Made by a program: the position numbers and the translations under genes. A stretch of 64,000 bases of DNA, from assembly GCF_000234665.1 (NCBI RefSeq), contig NC_018313.1, positions 472,377 through 536,376 of the forward strand. Direction: 5' to 3'. Origin of the DNA: Leishmania mexicana MHOM/GT/2001/U1103 (lineage: Eukaryota; Euglenozoa; Kinetoplastea; Trypanosomatida; Trypanosomatidae). Below are positions 51,046-61,400 of this stretch, piece by piece (position 1 is the first letter of the stretch; each line of letters opens with the position of its first letter). The notes beneath the pieces are model-generated. The model did not search any database, was not told the origin of the DNA, and saw only the letters and a list, made by a program, of their open reading frames with translations.

Positions 51046-53490
51046 TTAGCTGGGCGGAGCGGGAGACACGACATGAACGGTCGTGTTCAGCGGCGAGCCT
51101 TTCAGCTTGTAACGCGCACAGCACACCGTGGGGATAAGAGACTCCAGTTCGCCCTTGGTGCGCACGCGTGCCGCTTTCGTCCCGTAGCTCGCCTGGTGCA
51201 GCTGCTGGAAGAATAATGGGGCGACCGTGTCGTAGTCGCAGCGAACAGCACACTTGAGGGTGTAGTACTGTCGACATTGCACGTCCGTCTCCGCCACAAA
51301 CAGACAGCCGGAGCAGAGCGCTGCAGCGCGCCTGATATACTCCGAGGCCAGCACGTCCTCTGGGATGCAGCTCAAGACATGCTGCAGCACCACAAAGTCG
51401 TACACGGCCGTAGGCAGTGTGCTATGGAAGGCAAAGTGGATCTGGATGTTGCCCTGCGTAACGCTGTCAGGCAGCTGCAGGTTGCGCTGCACAGCGGCTA
51501 GGACACGATGCACAGCCAGGCTGCTCATCAAACGCTCCCACTCCGATGAGCATCTCAGCGTTTCCGGCACCTCCAACTTGCAGTCCACACACTTGACCTT
51601 GCTTTGCGGGTCGGGCAGCACAACGAGCACCCGCACCAAACCTTCTCGAGTTGGCAGCTCGCCAGTGCGCACGTTCTTCGTTATCTCCTTTGCGTGAACC
51701 GCAGGCGGCACCCACTTGTGCTGAGCATAATCAACGATACAGTCCTCTGTTTGGTAGTCGAATGAGTCGTTAGTCAGCCAGTTCGCTCGCTTTTCGTGTG
51801 AGCCAGACGACATGCCGTGGCGGCGTGCCTCCTCAATGCGCTGCTTGCGCTCCACTCGGCGCTTCTGCTCCTCGGGAGGCATGTCTTTGAAGTATCGCGT
51901 GCCGCCGAAGTTGAAGTCCTTCAACTTCACGTTGAGCTTGTGAAGTGACATGGCAGCGTGCGGCATGTGCAGCTCCTCCGCGCACGCCGCATTCAAGTGC
52001 ACGGCGTACATGGTCCAGAAAGCCTGCTCTTCTTTGGGCAGAGCCGCCTCCTTGCCCAGCAGGCCGAGCATAACTTGCTTTCCCACCTCGCAGAGGTCGA
52101 AAAAAGCCGAGTTCATCTCGGACTGATTCTTCCACAAAAAGTCTTTGCGCTCGGGGTTGAGGGCGATCATGTGCGTCCATTCCCTGCTTACTAGCTCCAA
52201 CCACTTGGCGCGTGCCTGCTTCCACATGTTCAGCAGCTGCGCGCTGATGCCGTGAGAGAGGAACTCGCTGTTGAGGTACTTCTTCTTTTCTACCGCCGTG
52301 GTCACCATCAGATTCGTCTCGCTGAACCCACCCAGACGTGAAAGCGGCCTGGACGCGCTGTCACCGTTGGCCTTCAGCTTCTCGTCCTCTCTGCGCAGCG
52401 GGATGCCGTCTAAAGTTGACAGCGGTTCCCCAAACATGACCTCAGCCAGCCGACTCCCATCCGCCGTCATGGCGTCGTGAACGCATTGTGCCGCCGATGC
52501 GCAGTGCTGCAGGCAATGCGCCACCATCGGCACCCAAAACGGCGAATGAGAGATGGGGTATACAGGGGATGGACGGTTCAGGTTTGTGTCATTCTCCTTC
52601 ACCCTCACGTTGCTCACCGCCGGGGTGAAGCTGGTGTCCTGCTTGGACTTCTCCAACCGCCGCCGGTACTCGGCGTAGCTTGCCGGCTCACCGAGGGCGG
52701 CTCGGTAGTAGAATACGCAGGTAAGTCGCTTCCAGTCCTCCCCTGAGAACGACAACTCCACCTCCGTGTTTGAGTGAAAGTGGTGCGAGTCGAATATCAT
52801 CACATCGCGCGGCTGCATGAGCACGTTAATGCCGAAGCTGTCCAAGGCAAGGGCCAGCCCTTTGAACTGCCCGTCAAGGCAAGCGATGCAGCTGTAGCCG
52901 CCGTCAAAGTCGCCGACGTCAGTGTGAGAGGCTGTGCGGAAGCGGGAGTTGATGGTGAGCGTGGAGAACGGAGTTCCGTGAATCCGCACGAGATCCGGAA
53001 TGGCGTCGTTTTGTGCTTTCCACTGCTTCGGCGCGACATGCCTGTAGAGCTCGCTGACGTAATCGATGACAGGGAAGACCGCCGGCCATTCTGCCTCGTG
53101 CTCATAGGTGAAGGACGTTTTGCGTGACTTCAGCTCCACCGGTGAGCCCCGGTAGTCAAAGTAGCCAGCAATACCGCTCAAGGGCGACTCTCCACCGAAC
53201 ATCATGCTCCGAAGCGAGGTGCGCACGGCAGCGGATGTGAGCAGCTCCGACGCCATGGATGTCGCGTACTTTGGTAGGGCTTCTCGCAGCACAACACCAA
53301 TGATTTTCCCGCGACCGTCTTTGATGGTACCGCTATCGTAAAAGTCGATGACAGAGTGAACGTTGTCGTAAAAGGGGTGCGACTTTACGGCTTCCGCGTA
53401 GCTCTCTGCCACTTCTTCCGGCGTACGTGTCTCCCTGGCGGTCGGAAAGCTGAAGATGTCCAGTTTGACCTTCTTTGAGTCAGGCTCCAT
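51046..53490 (-). CDS. JBP1: J-base binding protein 1 (thymidine hydroxylase)
   Basis: The 814-residue product starts at the ATG at 53490 (MEPDSKKVKL). The N-terminal Fe(II)/2-oxoglutarate dioxygenase domain has H189-x-D191 in SHTDVGDF, H239 in HHFHSNTE, and R255 in DWKRLTCVF. These are the positions known to be required for activity in Leishmania JBP1. The middle region (about 380-560, including AEELHMPHAAM and ANWLTNDSFDYQTEDC) corresponds to the J-DNA binding domain. JBP1 binds glucosylated hydroxymethyluracil (base J) in telomeric and transcription-boundary DNA and oxidises nearby thymidines, the first step of J synthesis. It acts in the nucleus. The whole frame is intact. Confidence 0.97.
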   Translation of the reverse strand: MEPDSKKVKLDIFSFPTARETRTPEEVAESYAEAVKSHPFYDNVHSVIDFYDSGTIKDGRGKIIGVVLREALPKYATSMASELLTSAAVRTSLRSMMFGGESPLSGIAGYFDYRGSPVELKSRKTSFTYEHEAEWPAVFPVIDYVSELYRHVAPKQWKAQNDAIPDLVRIHGTPFSTLTINSRFRTASHTDVGDFDGGYSCIACLDGQFKGLALALDSFGINVLMQPRDVMIFDSHHFHSNTEVELSFSGEDWKRLTCVFYYRAALGEPASYAEYRRRLEKSKQDTSFTPAVSNVRVKENDTNLNRPSPVYPISHSPFWVPMVAHCLQHCASAAQCVHDAMTADGSRLAEVMFGEPLSTLDGIPLRREDEKLKANGDSASRPLSRLGGFSETNLMVTTAVEKKKYLNSEFLSHGISAQLLNMWKQARAKWLELVSREWTHMIALNPERKDFLWKNQSEMNSAFFDLCEVGKQVMLGLLGKEAALPKEEQAFWTMYAVHLNAACAEELHMPHAAMSLHKLNVKLKDFNFGGTRYFKDMPPEEQKRRVERKQRIEEARRHGMSSGSHEKRANWLTNDSFDYQTEDCIVDYAQHKWVPPAVHAKEITKNVRTGELPTREGLVRVLVVLPDPQSKVKCVDCKLEVPETLRCSSEWERLMSSLAVHRVLAAVQRNLQLPDSVTQGNIQIHFAFHSTLPTAVYDFVVLQHVLSCIPEDVLASEYIRRAAALCSGCLFVAETDVQCRQYYTLKCAVRCDYDTVAPLFFQQLHQASYGTKAARVRTKGELESLIPTVCCARYKLKGSPLNTTVHVVSPAPPS

Positions 53491-54621
53491 GGCTACTCCG
53501 TCACCGAGAGTCCGGCGCCAATTACACACAAATCTCAAAAGCGTGATGTGCGTGTGTGTTCGAGCTGAAGAGCAGCGCCATCATAGCAGAGTTTAGCGCA
53601 GTGCAGAGAAGGGGAGGGATTGCTGCGAGCAGCAATGACGGCACAGTTGAGAAGGTCTGAAAGGGACAGAGGAGAAGGCCACAAGCAGAGGGCTCAACGT
53701 CTGAACGACACACGCGCACAGACCTCCCAAAATGCGACCGACAGCACACCTAAAGGACAAGAGCATGCGACACAAACAGAAGCGAACGTGAATGAATAAA
53801 CAACAAAAGGCATGCAGGGTGAGAGAGAGGAAACTCAAACATCGCAAAGAGGGACAGAACCGCCACAAGCATGTAGCTGAAGGGAAGAGAGAAGTCTCCG
53901 TGTGCAGTGCTCCACAGGCATGCGCGCGTCACTGCGTCCTCTCGCTGCTCAGCGGTAATTGCACCGCATACCTACACAGGCACAAAAGCACGAAAAAGAT
54001 CGTGCGGCCTCCCAAGCGTCTGGTAAGGCGTTCACCATCGATTGCGTCACATCCTCTCACTGAGTGCTGCGCGTCGAAAACCAGCGGAATCACAGAGAGC
54101 GAGGCGGGCAGTTTGAAAGGGACACAATCGGCTTGATCCGCGAGACTTGGCTCAGGTTTAGGGGTCAATGAGCACACGTGCCCATCCGTTACAGACAGGA
54201 ACAGAGCAGATCAGCCCCTTTTTTTCTCGACGACCTCTGTCATTTGTGCTTTTATCAGTTTCTTCCTTGACGCGTCTGCGCAGGCGCCACTGAAACGTAT
54301 ACACGTATGAGCGGTCCCACAAAAACGCCTACGGTTTCCACTGCTGTGCGCTTCTCGTGTCGTCCGTCCACCGTTGCGGTGTTTGTTTTCTTTCTTGGAG
54401 CCCGTCTCACGCAACCGCGCACAGAGAGATGGGTATGGAGTGGAACGGGGAGGAAGGTGTAGTGTACATGGCGTCGTCTTCACATTAGCCAAAAGCGAGA
54501 ACGCGAGGCGAATAATGAAGCAGAGAAACACTTGTCTGAGAACTGCGCATTGCTCACTTTTACTTGAAATAATGCCTCTCTCCTCCGATAACACGTCGCC
54601 CTGCACGCGCCACTAACCCAT
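53491..54621. other. Intergenic/UTR stretch
   Basis: No gene is supported between JBP1 and the cytochrome b5 gene. The G-runs seen elsewhere are rarer here and AT content is somewhat higher. Confidence 0.55.
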
Positions 54622-54975
54622 TCAAGGACGAAAGATAAAGAACGAGCAAATGGCAACGAGCGCCAGTATCACCGCGATACCGAAGTAGTTGTTCGCTGCC
54701 GTGATGGAGGCTTGCTTAACCTTATCCGCATCGTCTGGGTGCACGTCACCGATGTAGTAGCGCGCAAGCTCCTCCACGGCGCTCTCTGAGTGGCCCACGG
54801 CGTTGAAATCGCTCGTGCCATCCTTGCCCGCTACGCTGAGAAGTGTGTCGACGCCTCCCGGGTGCTGATCCACAAATTTTGTGATGTCATACACCTTTAA
54901 ATCCTTGATGAACCACAGGTCATTTTCCGTGATGTGCTTCTCCACTTCACTCAAGTGAATGTAGTTAGAGGCCAT
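54622..54975 (-). CDS. Cytochrome b5, tail-anchored
   Basis: A 117-residue protein. The heme-binding core has axial ligands H38 in QHPGG and H62 in VGHSESA, preceded by DLWFIKDLKVYDITKFV. A C-terminal membrane anchor follows (GIAVILALVAICSFFIF), giving a tail-anchored topology usual for ER or mitochondrial outer-membrane cytochrome b5. It donates electrons to desaturases, P450s and similar enzymes. A clearly related but start-less frame lies at 56282-56641. ATG at 54975, preceded by a C/T-rich stretch. Confidence 0.95.
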   Translation of the reverse strand: MASNYIHLSEVEKHITENDLWFIKDLKVYDITKFVDQHPGGVDTLLSVAGKDGTSDFNAVGHSESAVEELARYYIGDVHPDDADKVKQASITAANNYFGIAVILALVAICSFFIFRP

Positions 54976-56281
54976 TGTCGCAACAGACCGGTCGGGAGAA
55001 GGGTCGAAGCCTGCACGCGTCGAACGCAGAGCTTTTTATTCGGTGTAAGTTGTAAGGTTCGCTTGACCAAACAAGAGCGGAACGCGCAAGCAAAAAAGGA
55101 ACGGAGGCCTAGAGAGTATACAAGGCCGATGAAAGGCAGATATTATGATGATTTTGGATCCAACTGCGTGAAGGAAGCACATAACAAAACACCACAGACG
55201 ATTGAGGAGATGCGGGGAAAACACCGCTCTCAGATATACCGATCAGGGCACACATTGCACGTACAACAACACAGGGAAAGCGCGTACACACAAACAGCCA
55301 CGATAACAGAAATGTGGGAGGTGAGAAGCACGGTAGGACGTAGTCAGCCGCCAATCATGGGGACGAGAGCATTGGGAGAGAAAACGAGGAAAGAGCAGCA
55401 GCGTCAGTGCCCCACACAGCGCTCCAAGAACGCTTACCTACGCAAAGTGCCTCACTACCGCCCTCCTTCGTGGTCTCGGAAACGCTACGCGGAGGGAAAG
55501 AGGCAGAGACTCCATATTCCAGCTGCCACAGCGATCACGAGAAAACTTCGTTGAGCAGCGACCGCTGAGACGAGCACACTTACGATCCCTCTCTTCGTTT
55601 TGCTCAGGCGCTCTCTCGAGCACAGGCGGTCTGCGCACCGAGGCTGTCTTTTGCATGTCTCCGCAGCAAGAAGATATCCATCGGCTCTACTGGAGAGCTT
55701 TGAGTTCGCATTAGAGAAGGACAGTAACTGCACGTCTACCTTCCGTCTTGACAGCTTTTGATGTTCTTGTTTCAGGAACACGTCGCGTGTACTCCGTACA
55801 CCGCCGGCTCGGTGCCCTTCCGCTCTTCGCCACGAAAGGTTACGGCGGTGGGCCGCACAAAACACATCGTTGTGTTTCTAAAAGTGGTGCAAAGGAGCGT
55901 CTCAGAGGAACGCCAAGCGGGGAGGTGAAGGGGATGAGATGAGCGCGCGCCGCGTGACAAGATAAGGCGGAGAACAAACAAAACGGAACAACGAGTCAAA
56001 ACGCAACAGGGGAAAGCAGGCGTGCAAACGCCTCTGGTGGTTTCGGACCTGACCGCCAAGGCTACGATTCCCAACGAAGGACGGTGGGGCCGGCACGAGG
56101 ATGACAGCAAAATTAGAGAAGGAAAAGATAAAACGAGGTTTAGGTGCAAAACAGTGGGCTGTGCTTCGCGTGATGGTGACAGCTATCTTCACAGCAGCCA
56201 CTATGACGATGGGTTTAACTGCACGCCAACGGAGTTGGCATTCCGTTCGCTACACCTTCAACGAGTGTTTCCTCCACTCTA
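54976..56281. other. Intergenic stretch
   Basis: A plus-strand frame at 54934-55554 is open for 206 codons but reads as antisense low-complexity. No gene is supported. Confidence 0.55.
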
Positions 56282-56641
56282 TTACACCAGAGACCGAAGG
56301 ATGCAGCAGATGCAGATGGCGATAAGGATAAAGATGACGAGGATCCCAGCGACGTGGCTCTGTGTCCCCTGTAAAGACTCCTTCCGCTGACACACGTCAT
56401 CAGGGTGGGCATCGCCGATACAGTGCTTCTTCATCTCCTCCTTGGCAGAGTCAGAGTGACCGACGGACTTGAAGCCGTTGGACGCATCTCCGCCGGCAGC
56501 TGTGAGGAGGATTTTGGGGTCGCCAGGGTGCTCCTCAGCGAACGACGTGACGTTGTGCACGTGACGATCCGCGATGAACCACAAATCGTCCAACTTGTTG
56601 TGCTTCTCAATGTCAACTAAGCCGAGGTACTTGGTAGACAC
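56282..56641 (-). pseudogene. Cytochrome b5-like frame lacking an ATG start
   Basis: The frame encodes 119 residues collinear with the cytochrome b5 at 54622-54975: DLWFIADRHVHNVTSFAEEH, axial H38 in EHPGD (the usual HPGG reads HPGD), GHSDSA with the second His (H62), and a C-terminal membrane anchor (GILVILF-type span ending RSLV). The codon at the expected start position is GTG, there is no ATG in frame before residue 70, and an in-frame TAA lies 18-20 bases upstream. The gene therefore seems to have lost its initiator. It may be a pseudogene, use a non-AUG start, or carry a sequencing error at one base. Confidence 0.7.
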
Positions 56642-57244
56642 GATGCAAGGCTGTTATGTTGGCTGGACGGTCCTCTACGTCTCTTGAGACTTGGAACAAA
56701 GCATGGGAGTGCGCATAGTATAGACCGAAGAAGATTTGATCTGTCGTTGAAAACAAAAAGCAAGCAAGCGACCGCGCCGCAGGACCCCAAGAGGAGCGAA
56801 TTGAGAGATGGCGGTTGTGGGAGCGATGCAGGGAGGCGAGAAGAAAGAGGATTTCGGAGAGGTGAACCAGTTCGTCGAATCACTGACGGTGCGTAGAGAA
56901 TACAGTGGTGCACTACAGCTGTTGTCGTTGACTTCCCGATGTGGCAGAAGGCTGTAGACGAAAGCCACCTGGCAACCAAGCGGCTTTGCTAGAGCGGTAT
57001 CCACCATGACCCGCGCGCTTTCAAGGTACTCAAGTAATCGATATCCAGTCCATCTGGGCTGCCTTTGCTTTCCTCACTGGGCCTTGTAATATACTTGCTC
57101 CGTAGCTAATGTTGTCTTTCGTCAAGTCTCCCTGAGCCAACTAAGAGAAAGAGGGAGAGTTTGTAACTCCCTGACACACCTCTGAAGATTTCTCCAAGAG
57201 GTGCCCACCAACGAACCTGTCACCACACTCATGATTAATGCTTG
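56642..57244. other. Intergenic stretch
   Basis: No gene is seen between the start-less cytochrome b5 frame and the small basic protein. Confidence 0.5.
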
Positions 57245-57610
57245 TTACCTGTTGCGGGCCCGGATAGCCTGCAGAATCGTCCGGAACCCAACAAAACCCA
57301 CGCAGTGGGTCGTGGCACGACTCCTCAGCAGATCCTCCTTGTACCCTTGGTACGGGAGCGGCTTGGGTAAACCTGCCTCTTCGTGAAGCCGGCACTCCAC
57401 TGCGTACAGACCAGGATTCATGCGGCCATTTAGTACATCCTTCGGTACAAGCTCACTAATTCCCGAGCCCCGGCGCTTCGCGTCGCGCTCCTTTTTCTGC
57501 TTCCGGAAGACGCGCATCTCCACCTTCGACAAATTCGAGTTCAGGTCATTAATGCACGCCTTCATTCGACGCTCACGAATGCTCTTTCGGGCACGCCGCA
57601 CAAGCTTCAT
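57245..57610 (-). CDS. Small basic hypothetical protein
   Basis: The 121-residue product starts at the ATG at 57610 (MKLVRRARKS). The frame continues upstream, but that part coincides with a pyrimidine-rich tract that only resembles a membrane helix. The protein is strongly basic, with a first half dominated by Lys/Arg (RKSIRERRMKACINDLNSN, FRKQKKERDAKRRG). The second half contains LNGRMNPGLYAVECRLHEEA and GFVGFRTILQAIRARNR. Size and basicity resemble organellar ribosomal or nucleolar proteins, but I recognise no family. Confidence 0.7.
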   Translation of the reverse strand: MKLVRRARKSIRERRMKACINDLNSNLSKVEMRVFRKQKKERDAKRRGSGISELVPKDVLNGRMNPGLYAVECRLHEEAGLPKPLPYQGYKEDLLRSRATTHCVGFVGFRTILQAIRARNR

Positions 57611-57612
57611 GG

Positions 57613-57665
57613 CTACAACGTTGGCGACACACGCGATGATAAGAAAAGCAGAAAGGTGGACAAGA
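57613..57665 (-). promoter_or_regulatory. Probable trans-splice acceptor for the small basic protein gene
   Basis: A C/T-rich tract on the minus strand, then TAG ending at 57613, three bases before the ATG at 57610; other AGs upstream could be used instead. Confidence 0.35.
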
Positions 57666-58485
57666 CACCGTACCCGGTGATGCAGACTATGGGAGCCGGG
57701 TAGGGGTTGCACGTTCCTGATGCCGCGAAAGTGTCTGTGCTGAGTGAGGTAGTCGTTCACGGACAAGTGTGAGCGCGTGCATACAAGACGAAACAAACAA
57801 AAAACGATGCAGGTTGTGAGGCAGTCAAGTACATTACGAAGATGGCATTTCCGGCGTGACAGAGAATGGACTGCATTTAAGCGCGTGCAACAACATACGC
57901 GTCCGTGCGGGAATGTGCACCAAGTCGTCACGTGAATGCGCCAACGCCACTTTGAGAAAAAGCGACAAATAAAATAACAGCGCTAGGCTCATCTGGGCAT
58001 GCGCTAAGCTGTAATTAGCACTATCGCTGCAGTCTCCCTTTCTCTTTCCTTTCAAAAATGAAACATCATGGAGAATCATCATGAAACGCCTCGGTGTGGT
58101 GAGGGAGTTCTGTACATGGGTAAAGCGAACACAAAGTAAGAAGCTGCAGCACCGCACTGACAAGACAAGGAGAAGCGCCTGCTACTTGCAAAAGGCGCTC
58201 CTCACTCAACCGCAGGGCTACGTCTCTACCAGTGTCGGCAGAAAAACGATAACCGATACACACGTGCACACATCCGTATACGTCCACACACGTGCCTGCG
58301 CCAATAAAAGAGAAAAACACCAAAGCGAAGCAACCGCGCGACACTTTACATAACGCTGACACGCTCCTTGCTGAGCGAGAATCGTGAAGTGCACGGCGGC
58401 CTCAGAAACAAAATAAGATGAAACTCGAAGCAGAGAGGAGCGACTGAGCAATGCATGAGCATCCTACGAACCTTCCCTGCGGACC
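57666..58485. other. Intergenic stretch
   Basis: No gene is supported between the small basic protein gene and the 3' end of the 1642-residue gene. Confidence 0.5.
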
Positions 58486-61400
58486 TCACTTCTGCTTCGG
58501 CGACTTCAGCACGCGGGTTCGCACGAAGCGAACGTACGGTTTCGGCACAGGGACCGCGTCGAACTGCTTGCACAGCTGCCGGTAGCGGCGCGCACTACAC
58601 GAAATCTTGGCATCGTACAGGTGCTCGATGTAGTCCACCTCCAGCCTCGCGGCTCCAAAGAGCGGCCGCTGGCGGAACTGCCACGTCAGACTGCGCATGG
58701 AGAGCGCATTGAGCCACTGACTAAGGAGAAGCCTCTCCCCTGCGTCGGACACCTTGAACTGCACCTCCACACCACCGGCAGTCACTCGCACCTCAATCGT
58801 CAACGTGCACGCGGACGGGCGGCACTTCTCCAGCGCATCAGTGACATCCTCGATCTGAATGCCATCAATCCCTTTGTTTTGATGCGCTAAGAGAATGCAA
58901 ATTGTGTTGGCAAAGGCAAGATCGCTAACTGTAACACCCTCCAGGAAGTCACGAAAGAGGGAAAACATATCGCTCTGCACCTTCGCGCTACCAACGCCAA
59001 ATGTCACTTGCGCGTTCACCTTCTGCGTATCCCGTTCGCGGCGCCGACGATCCCTCGCCTCAGCATCCATGACAATGTCGCGCACAGGCACCAGCTCCGC
59101 GACAAAGGGAACATGCCGGTCTAGCTCGTCACGCAGTGCCCGGCAGCGCTCGGGGGAGCAGTAGCGTTGCAGCTTCCCCACCACATACGACGCAAATGAC
59201 TTCCAGTCCCGCTCATTCGCAGCCGTTTCAATGCCACCGGAGAGAATAGAATACTTGAACGTGGCCGGCACCGTTGGCAGCTGCCCATTAAAGGCTTTGA
59301 CGAGGATCAGTGACAGAAGCTCGCGTTGCTGCAGTCGGTAAGGCACCCGGAACGTGTTTCCGGTACTGCTGGCTAGGCACGCCATACCACACGCGTACGG
59401 CGTCACCGGTTGGAGGTCAACGGCGACGACGCATTGCAGGCCTGGTGGTGGAGCCTGTCGGTGGAGTGCAGCCCGGATGACATCCTCCACGTCCACCACC
59501 GTCGTGGCGAAGGGCTCAATCATCTGCGACTCGCACGAGTACACGTAGTTCTGTGCGTCGCCTTCAGGCCCCTTCGCTCTGTAGCGTTCCTCGTACTCCC
59601 GTGTGACGGCTATGGCGCGTCGCAGCTCACGCGACAGCGACTGGTTCACCGTTTCCCACTCGCCAACAAGGTTGTCCCGAGCACACAACTCCTCCTGCTC
59701 CTTTTGTTGGCAGTGGGAGCGTAGCGCACTCTCAAATTGACGCTGCTCGAGCTCGGCCTCCTCGGCCGTCTTCTTCTTCGGCCGAGCAGGCGCAGAAGTC
59801 TTCTTCGCCTTTTTCTTCCGCTTCTTGACCGGCACCATGGCCTTCTCCGCCTCCATTTGCGCCATTAGCTGACGGAACGCGCCGCTTTCGTCGCCTTCCA
59901 AGGTTGCCCGCTGGGCCTGCTCCTCGATGGAAACTGCCAACGACTCGAACCCAAAGATCGGTGGCTGCCGAAGACTCAGTGCACCACCGTAGCCGCTGAC
60001 GTAGATGAAGTTGGACTTCGTCGTATCTATCTGCGAGACGGCACGTAGCATCGTTGCCATGTCGGGGTCCTCCAGTGTTGTCACCTCGTAGCCTTGCTTT
60101 CGGAGCGCCTCCTCGAGCGGCCCTGTGTCGCCGTCGATGGCCGGCACGCCAGGACACCGCGGATTGTACAGTGTAATGAGCAGCGCGCATAGCGACCCCT
60201 TCGTCTTGACGGCCGCATTCATACGAACCGCGCGGATTTCCTCGACCTTCCGGTCGTTCAAGCTGCGCTGCTCGCTTCGCCGCGCCGCCTCACGCTTCCC
60301 TAGACAACCACGCCAGTTCCGCTGAATCAGCAGAGCAGCGTTCTCGCGCACGCCGTCAAACAGCTTCTTGTTGAAGAGAGAGACAGCTGCCGCTTCCTTC
60401 GCCGACATATGCGGGCGGACACGCTGAATCAGATGCAGCGTCGAGCCGAACTCGGCATTCAACAGATGCGCGTGAAGCACCGCAGGCAAGAACCACGGTC
60501 GTCCGCTGTTCTGCAGGCTGCGAATGATGTCGTCGCTGAGTACGGACCTGGGTCCGGAATTCAGAGGTCCCAACTTGGCGGTAACGTATGGCTTCAGCGT
60601 GTCGCTCAGGAGCACCGACTCCGCACCTTCAATCATGCGATTCAGCATGAGCTCGCGCCGGCCCCGCATTCCCTCGACCATGTACGGATAGTGCCACCTG
60701 AGCATGTTGCAGTCGTACACCGCGTCAGCCGGCAGCTCCGGCTCGCGGATGTGAAGTACGGAAGCAAGACAGTCACCGATGCGCACGGTAATCAGCAGGT
60801 GCCCCCGTGGCGCAGTTGCCCTCAGTACTGTGTTGATGGACTCCTCCAGCCGCGTTACACTGTCGAATGCGTGGTAGCACTCCGCAGGAAGTCCGTACCA
60901 CGACCTCCACAGCGCCTGTGTGTGTTCGGCGAGAATGTGCGGTGTGCGCTCCAGTTCGTGGAACTTCCCCGACAGCACGTCGTACAGCGTCTCGTGCGCC
61001 GTACTCTCCTCGTCGAACGTGCACGTGAACACCACCGCTGCAACGGAAACATTGTTGCTCTTAAAGATCCGCATTTCAGGCAAGGCGTCGTGATCGAGGT
61101 CTTCAGACTTGTCGGCGGGGCCCGGAGTCCACACCACGTCGTTGCGGCGCACGACGTTCGTCGCGGAGTTGATGAGCAGCCCGTGGTTGTGGTGATGAGA
61201 GCGGTCCTGCAGCACGTAAGCGCCGGGGCCCTCGTTCATCTCCAGAGTCACGTAGGGATACCCGCGCAAGGAGAGGTAGAAGTGGTCGATCTGGCCAGTG
61301 AAAGGGCGTTGGATCTTCCAGTTGCGTACGTTGTGGCCGCCGACCGCGATCCAGTTGTCGTAGCTCACGAACCGCGTCGGGCCCTCCCTCGACACGAAGA

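Noticed and set aside
54934..55554. Open plus-strand frame of 206 codons
   Set aside because: Overlaps the start of the cytochrome b5 gene in antisense and lacks any domain; basic composition is typical of spurious frames.
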